Made by a program: the position numbers and the translations under genes. DNA of 9,033 nucleotides from assembly GCA_905203195.1 (NCBI GenBank), contig CAJKVD010000017.1, positions 1-9,033 of the forward strand, written 5' to 3'. Positions 5,567 through 9,033 of this stretch are shown here, one piece after another. The notes under the pieces were generated by a model. The model saw only the letters and a list, made by a program, of their open reading frames with translations, was not told where the DNA came from and made no database searches. The stretch is from an uncultured Clostridium sp. Lineage in GTDB: Bacteria > Bacillota > Clostridia > TANB77 > CAG-508. How positions within the stretch are numbered: position 1 is the first letter of the stretch; the number at the start of each line of letters is the position of its first letter.

Positions 5567-6145
5567 ATGGAGAAAGAAATTGTTTTTGTAACACATAATA
5601 TAGGAAAAATAAAATCAGCTGAAAAATATTTTAAAAATTTAAAATTTGCTACATTTAACTATGAATTAGAGGAACCAAGGAGTGATGATATAAAAGAGAT
5701 AGCTACTGCAAAAGTAAAGCAAGCTTATGGAATAGTAAAAAGACCATGTATTGCATTAGATACTGACTTTAGAATTGCTGAATTAAATGGATTTCCAAGA
5801 GCATTTGTAAACTTTTCGTTAGATACAATAGGAATACAAGGAATTTTAAAATTAATGGAAAATAAAGATAATAGAATGTGTGAATTTAATGAATGTTTAG
5901 CATATCATGACGGGAAAAAGATACATTATTTTTATGGAAAACATCCTGGAAATTTGTCAACTGAAATTAAAGGATTGAATAGGAAAGAAAAGTGGTCTGA
6001 TTTATGGTATATTTTTGAACCCAAGGGATTTAATAAAACTTTAGCAGAAATGGATAAATATGAAAGGGAGAATAGAAGAATAGATGGATCTTATTCTGCT
6101 ATGGAAAAATTTGCAGATTGGTATCAACAAAACATTGAAATTTAA
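5567..6145 (+). CDS. Non-canonical purine NTP pyrophosphatase, divergent Ham1/RdgB (ITPase) family
   Basis: Proteins of this family hydrolyse ITP, XTP or dITP to monophosphates and so keep deaminated purines out of DNA and RNA. This one has 192 residues, the usual size. The nucleotide-binding start is FVTHNIGKIKSAEKYF (7-22), corresponding to the T-x-N-x-x-K signature with Thr9, Asn11 and Lys14. The block IALDTDFRIAELNGFP (62-77) matches the ED-S-G-L-x-V-x-x-L-x-G-x-P region and keeps Asp65. WYIFEPKGFNKTLAEM (147-162) matches the F-x-P-x-G-x-x-x-T-x-A-E-M block. Some conserved positions differ: LDTDF replaces the usual EDSGL, and the serine-arginine of YSAR is missing after GFPRA. The substrate may therefore not be the canonical one. 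ATG 5567 follows GGAGGA (5554-5559) by 7 nt; an in-frame TTG at 5552 overlaps that site and is unlikely. A pentapeptide-repeat gene follows 27 nt later. Confidence 0.75.
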   Translation: MEKEIVFVTHNIGKIKSAEKYFKNLKFATFNYELEEPRSDDIKEIATAKVKQAYGIVKRPCIALDTDFRIAELNGFPRAFVNFSLDTIGIQGILKLMENKDNRMCEFNECLAYHDGKKIHYFYGKHPGNLSTEIKGLNRKEKWSDLWYIFEPKGFNKTLAEMDKYERENRRIDGSYSAMEKFADWYQQNIEI

Positions 6146-6160
6146 AATGTATTTATTATA

Positions 6161-6166
6161 GGAGGA
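6161..6166 (+). promoter_or_regulatory. Shine-Dalgarno deciding a TTG start
   Basis: GGAGGA lies 6 nt before TTG 6173. No ATG occurs near the N-terminus of the pentapeptide-repeat frame, so this site fixes the rare TTG start. Confidence 0.7.
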
Positions 6167-6172
6167 AAATAA

Positions 6173-6805
6173 TTGAATATTTTAAAACCACAAAAACTTA
6201 ATTTTTATGAATTGAAAAATAAATATTTAATTGATATTAACGATGGTGAAGAGATTGATTATTGTAATTTTCGAAACGAGAAATGTAATAACATTATTTT
6301 ATATGATATTGAATTTGAACATTGTAATTTTAACAATATTTGTATGCAAAAAGGAAAATTAGAAAAATTAACATTTATAGATGTGATTTTTGAACAGTGC
6401 GATTTTTCTAACACTGAATTTGAATGTAGTTCTTTTATTAGGTGTCAATTTAATAATTGTAAAATATCTGGATGTAATTTTATAGAAAATAGATTATATA
6501 ATGTAGTATTTATAGAAACAAATGCAAGTTATATAAGTTTCTCAATGGATAGTGTTGAGAATATTTTATTTAAAGATACTATTTTAAAAAATGGTTATTT
6601 TCAAGAAAATAAAATGAAAAATGTTTATTTTGATAGTGTAGATTTAACACAAACAAGATTTTTTAAAACAAGTTTAAGAGGAATTGATTTATCAACTAGT
6701 AAAATAGAAGGTATTGCAATTTCAATAGGAGATATAGAAGGTGCAATAATAGATCAAATTCAAGCAATGGATCTAATACATTTGATAGGAGTTAATTTAA
6801 AATGA
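6173..6805 (+). CDS. Qnr-like pentapeptide-repeat protein
   Basis: The protein has 210 residues (Qnr proteins have about 210-220). From about residue 30 to 190 it consists of five-residue repeats with a central Phe/Leu/Ile (for example CDFSN, TEFEC, SSFIR, CQFNN, CNFIE, VDLTQ, TSLRG, IDLST). Such repeats fold into a right-handed, four-sided beta-helix that mimics DNA. The C-terminus, with I-x-G-I ... IEGAIID-x-x-QAMDL-x-x-LIGV, matches the end seen in Qnr proteins, where a conserved Gly and QA precede a short dimerisation helix ending L-G-I/V. Known Qnr members protect DNA gyrase and topoisomerase IV from quinolones, and chromosomal Qnr-like genes occur in Gram-positives. Many other pentapeptide proteins have no known role, so resistance is not established here. 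It starts at TTG 6173 and shares a probable transcript with the upstream pyrophosphatase. Confidence 0.8.
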   Translation: MNILKPQKLNFYELKNKYLIDINDGEEIDYCNFRNEKCNNIILYDIEFEHCNFNNICMQKGKLEKLTFIDVIFEQCDFSNTEFECSSFIRCQFNNCKISGCNFIENRLYNVVFIETNASYISFSMDSVENILFKDTILKNGYFQENKMKNVYFDSVDLTQTRFFKTSLRGIDLSTSKIEGIAISIGDIEGAIIDQIQAMDLIHLIGVNLK

Positions 6806-6814
6806 GTTTTCTAA

Positions 6815-7130
6815 ATTCTAGAGTATGTATTAGAAGAACGACTTAATAGATATGATGGAGTGTTTGATATGAAAGTAAAACAACAAAAACAGATAAATGA
6901 ATTTTTAAGTGAAGAATAGCGTTGTATAAAGCTATTTTAAAAGAGGGAATATTAGATGAGATGGTATATAAGAAAATGCAAAAGTAGAAAATCATTGTGA
7001 GAAACTGTGTCAGCTTTTCTGCGATGTTGATAATGTGACATATGGAGGATTAAAGAAAATAGGATTTTCACGAACAAAAACTTTGGGTTATGGCGAAGAT
7101 TGTTGTGATTTTCATTTTTATAAAAAATAA
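6815..7130 (+). pseudogene. Decayed gene; the tail resembles the L-2-amino-thiazoline-4-carboxylic acid hydrolase family
   Basis: Three consecutive coding-like pieces lie in three different frames. The first (6815-6919) reads LEYVLEERLNRYDGVFDMKV... and ends LSEE-stop. The second (6913-6987) reads IALYKAILKEGILDEMVYKKMQ. The third (6972-7130) reads NAKVENHCEKLCQLFCDVDNV, then TYGGLKKIGFSRTKTLGYGE and CCDFHFYKK-stop. The third piece is cysteine-rich and ends like members of the hydrolase family PF14196 (R-T-x-T-L ... G-x-x-C-D-F-x-F). I recall the motif but could not search it. The total is only about 100 residues, shorter than an intact member (about 150-250), so there is probably an internal or N-terminal deletion as well as two frameshifts of the same sign. 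The first piece may belong to a different gene. No ribosome site introduces any piece. This fills the stretch between the pentapeptide gene and ybaK. Confidence 0.55.
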
Positions 7131-7147
7131 TAAAAGTTGGTGATTTT

Positions 7148-7618
7148 ATGGAAAAAACAAATGTTATGAGAATATTGGATCAAAAGAAAATAAAATACAA
7201 TGAATATTTTTATGGTGATACAAATGCAATAAGTGGTGTTGAAGTTGCAAGAGCTTTAAATGAAGATGTAAACAAAGTGTTTAAAACACTGGTAACTGTT
7301 GCAAAATCTAAAAAGAATTATATATTTATGATACCAGTTGAAAAAGAATTGGACTTGAAGAAATGTGCTCAAAGTGTTAATGAAAAAAGTATAGAAATGA
7401 TTCCTCAAAAAGATTTACTACCATTAACAGGTTATATTCATGGTGGATGTTCTCCAATTGGATTAAAGAAACCATTTAAAGTAGTCATAGATAATTCAGC
7501 TAAAAATTTTAATGAAATAATATTTAGTGGTGGAAAAATAGGATATCAGGTTGAGGTAGAATTAAAGGATTTAGAAAAGGTTATAAATTGTAGATTTGAT
7601 GATATAGTAAAAGAATGA
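7148..7618 (+). CDS. ybaK: YbaK-type aminoacyl-tRNA deacylase (Cys-tRNA(Pro)/Cys-tRNA(Cys) editing)
   Basis: This 156-residue cytoplasmic enzyme belongs to the YbaK/EbsC family (PF04073), which hydrolyses mischarged Cys-tRNA(Pro) and so corrects errors of prolyl-tRNA synthetase. The conserved lysine is Lys46 in VFKTLVT, the same position as the essential Lys46 of Haemophilus YbaK. The segment GYIHGGCSPIGLKK (105-118) matches the glycine-rich substrate-binding loop with its G-x-x-S-P-x-G core. IFSGGKIGYQVEV (125-137) matches the following conserved block. Length is typical (about 155-160). ATG 7148 is preceded by a weak GGTGA at 7139-7143. The stop codon overlaps the ATG of a downstream 57-codon frame (ATGA), suggesting coupled translation. 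Confidence 0.9.
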   Translation: MEKTNVMRILDQKKIKYNEYFYGDTNAISGVEVARALNEDVNKVFKTLVTVAKSKKNYIFMIPVEKELDLKKCAQSVNEKSIEMIPQKDLLPLTGYIHGGCSPIGLKKPFKVVIDNSAKNFNEIIFSGGKIGYQVEVELKDLEKVINCRFDDIVKE

Positions 7619-7788
7619 TAAATTTCAAAAGCGATGTAGAGATTTTATTTGTTAATGAAAAATTACCACAAATTTATGAATTATTAAACAAATATAAAGA
7701 AAAACGTAAAATTATTATTTTTAAATCTAGAGAAGAAGCGGATAATTATATAATTCAATTAAAATCAAAAAGTAAAAGAATTATATAG
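7615..7788 (+). CDS. Small hypothetical protein (57 aa) coupled to ybaK
   Basis: The ATG at 7615-7617 overlaps the ybaK TGA in an ATGA junction, a classical arrangement for translational coupling. The frame runs to TAG 7786-7788. The product is lysine- and isoleucine-rich with a regular alternation (INFKSDVEILFVNEKLPQ, YELLNKYKEKRK, IIIFKSREEADNYIIQL), compatible with a small alpha/beta fold. There is no signal peptide or membrane segment. I do not recognise a family. It could be a genuine small protein, an accessory to the editing enzyme, or the remaining start of a decayed gene. Codon use matches its neighbours. Confidence 0.5.
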   Translation: MINFKSDVEILFVNEKLPQIYELLNKYKEKRKIIIFKSREEADNYIIQLKSKSKRII

Positions 7789-7827
7789 AGGATTATAAAA
7801 TTAAAACAAATATCTAATAAGATTACT

Positions 7828-7854
7828 TTTACATGGTAAATATTTTATTAAAAT
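7828..7854 (+). promoter_or_regulatory. Weak candidate promoter for the ASCH-Nudix gene
   Basis: TTTACA (7828-7833) and TAAAAT (7849-7854) are good partial matches to the -35 and -10 boxes, but the spacer is only 15 nt. It is the best candidate in the 122-nt gap before 7911, where nothing else is recognisable apart from a repeated ATGGTAAA (7833-7840 and 7860-7867). Confidence 0.25.
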
Positions 7855-7910
7855 AGTATATGGTAAAAACGTATATAACGAGATTTTAGATAAATGAAGG
7901 AGAGATATAT

Positions 7911-8816
7911 ATGATATATAAAATGAAATTAAATGAAAGCCCATTTGAAAGAATAAAAAATGGAATAAAAACAATAGAATTTAGATTGTATGATAAAAAA
8001 AGGCAGCAAATAAAAATTGGAGATCAAATAGAATTTTTTAAATTACCAGATTTACAGGAAGTATTGTTAGTGGATGTGATTGACTTATATAAAGAAGATA
8101 AATTTGAAAACTTATTTAGAAAGTTATATTCTGATGAAGAAGAAATAATGAGGAAAACAAAATCTATGTATCAATACTATTCTCCAGAAAAAGAAAAAGA
8201 ATATGGAGTTTTAGGTATTAAAATAAGAATTAATGTAGATAACTTAAAGAACGATATTGAAAAGTTTATTCCATATAATGAACAAGAAGAAGTTGATAAA
8301 AAAATAATGTTGGATTATATTAAAGACTTTGATGATGTATTAACTAGACAAAATGAATATGGACATTTTACTAGTTCTGCGTTTGTACTTAATAAAGAAA
8401 AAACAAAAATTTTAATGGTATACCATAAAATATATAATTCGTGGGCATGGGTAGGAGGACAGAGTGACGGAGATAGTGACCTTTTATATGTTGCTATGAA
8501 AGAAGCAAAAGAAGAAACTGGAATAAAAAATGTTACACCGATTTTTAAGAATATTTATTCACTAGAATTAATTAACGTAAATGGTCATGAGAAAAGAGGA
8601 AAGTATGTTGGATCACATGTTCATCTTAATGTTACATATTTATTAGAGGCTAATGAAAATGAAGAAATACATATAAAAGACGATGAAAATAGTGGCGTAA
8701 AGTGGATACCAATTGATAAAATATTGGAAGTATCATCTGAACCTTGGATACGAGATAGAGTTTATGCTAAAATAATAGATAAAATTAAAAAAGATGGAAT
8801 TATTAATAATAGATGA
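7911..8816 (+). CDS. ASCH domain fused to a Nudix hydrolase
   Basis: This 301-residue protein joins two domains that both act on nucleotides or RNA. Residues 1-107 form an ASCH domain, a PUA-like fold: KLNESPFERIKNGIKTIEFR (6-25) and LYDKKRQQIKIGDQIEFF (26-43) give the typical G-x-K-T-x-E-x-R and I-x-x-G-D-x-I-x-F motifs. Residues about 150-290 form a Nudix hydrolase. The Nudix box lies at 183-205, with KEAKEETGI supplying the metal-binding glutamates (Glu198, Glu201, Glu202). Compared with the consensus G-x5-E-x7-R-E-U-x-E-E-x-G-U, the first Glu is Ser189 and the Arg is Lys197. The GG-x-x-DGD-x-DL version is common in one Nudix subgroup and may be normal. ATG 7911 follows AAGGAGA (7897-7903) with 7-nt spacing. 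The substrate is unknown; damaged nucleotides or modified RNA ends are reasonable guesses. Confidence 0.85.
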   Translation: MIYKMKLNESPFERIKNGIKTIEFRLYDKKRQQIKIGDQIEFFKLPDLQEVLLVDVIDLYKEDKFENLFRKLYSDEEEIMRKTKSMYQYYSPEKEKEYGVLGIKIRINVDNLKNDIEKFIPYNEQEEVDKKIMLDYIKDFDDVLTRQNEYGHFTSSAFVLNKEKTKILMVYHKIYNSWAWVGGQSDGDSDLLYVAMKEAKEETGIKNVTPIFKNIYSLELINVNGHEKRGKYVGSHVHLNVTYLLEANENEEIHIKDDENSGVKWIPIDKILEVSSEPWIRDRVYAKIIDKIKKDGIINNR

Positions 8817-8871
8817 ATATAAATTTATCAAATAATATGTTATTGTTTTAAATGAAAAGGGATTGATATTA

Positions 8872-9015
8872 TTGTGTGATATAAAAAAATATTATGAAAA
8901 TACAGAAAATGCTTTACCAAACCAAATGGTTAAAAAAATTGTGAATATGAATAATGTTCCTAAATATGCTATTGATCTAGGTTGTGGTGCGGGTAGGGAT
9001 ACAATCTTGGAATAA
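8872..9015 (+). pseudogene. Truncated class I SAM-dependent methyltransferase (first 47 codons)
   Basis: A TTG start at 8872 follows AAGGG (8857-8861). The frame reads KKYYENTENALPNQMVKKIV and then YAIDLGCGAGRDTILE before TAA 9013-9015. AIDLGCGAGRDT is motif I of class I methyltransferases, in the form typical of small TehB/UbiE-like proteins. Normally about 150 further residues follow, with DTI continuing into a hydrophobic helix (for example DTIYL). Here the frame stops four codons after the motif and the last 18 bases of the window contain no continuation in that frame. It is either truncated by a nonsense or frameshift mutation, or the assembly breaks here. No product can act as a complete enzyme from this frame. 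Confidence 0.65.
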
Positions 9016-9033
9016 AATAGCCAATAGCATTTT

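Noticed and set aside
5453..9015. Integron-like cassette array
   Set aside because: The row of single small genes suggested it, but no repeated attC-like imperfect palindromes are found between the genes and no integrase is present.
1..9033. CRISPR arrays, tRNA or rRNA genes, insertion sequences
   Set aside because: No regularly spaced direct repeats, no cloverleaf or conserved rRNA segments, and no transposase frame or terminal inverted repeats were seen on either strand.

Overview
The window is very AT-rich (roughly 70-75% A+T by eye). It uses the standard stop set (TGA ends several genes), prefers AGA and ATA codons, and has strong GGAGG-type ribosome binding sites. Together with a peptide quorum-sensing locus of the agr type, this points to a low-GC Gram-positive bacterium (Bacillota), most likely a Clostridia-like lineage. 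The species cannot be named from the sequence.

Left part (1-1931): the tail of a small membrane protein, then a two-gene RNA-modification unit. The unit is a RlmI/RlmL-like SAM-dependent methyltransferase followed 28 nt later by an RluA-family pseudouridine synthase, which is split by one extra base near 1523. A good extended -10 promoter precedes the unit and a weak hairpin follows it.

Middle part (1932-5452): a complete agr-type quorum-sensing system in a split, convergent layout. agrB (peptide processing protease) and agrD (a 39-residue autoinducer precursor, 2766-2885) read rightwards. agrA (LytTR response regulator) and agrC (GHKL sensor kinase) read leftwards from a near-consensus promoter at 5285-5313. 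The two units meet in a 270-nt intergenic stretch packed with long inverted repeats that look like terminators. Divergent from agrA is a 28-codon reading frame (5366-5452) with a perfectly placed GGAGG. It encodes a lysine-rich, partly amphipathic peptide, and its position recalls the delta-hemolysin frame of staphylococcal RNAIII. The AgrD precursor is atypical, with two cysteines whose spacing to the conserved C-terminal motif does not match the usual five-residue ring.

Right part (5453-9033): a same-strand row of small, mostly unrelated genes. They are a divergent Ham1/RdgB-like nucleotide pyrophosphatase, a Qnr-like pentapeptide-repeat protein started by TTG, a decayed gene whose tail resembles the L-2-amino-thiazoline-4-carboxylic acid hydrolase family, a YbaK-type aminoacyl-tRNA deacylase with a translationally coupled 57-codon frame, an ASCH-Nudix fusion, and the first 47 codons of a truncated SAM methyltransferase. 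The recurring theme is nucleotide or RNA quality control and protection. The mix of intact, decayed and truncated genes suggests an accessory region that gains and loses genes.

The most noteworthy candidates are the unusual AgrD core, the 28-aa peptide divergent from agrA, and the split convergent agr architecture.
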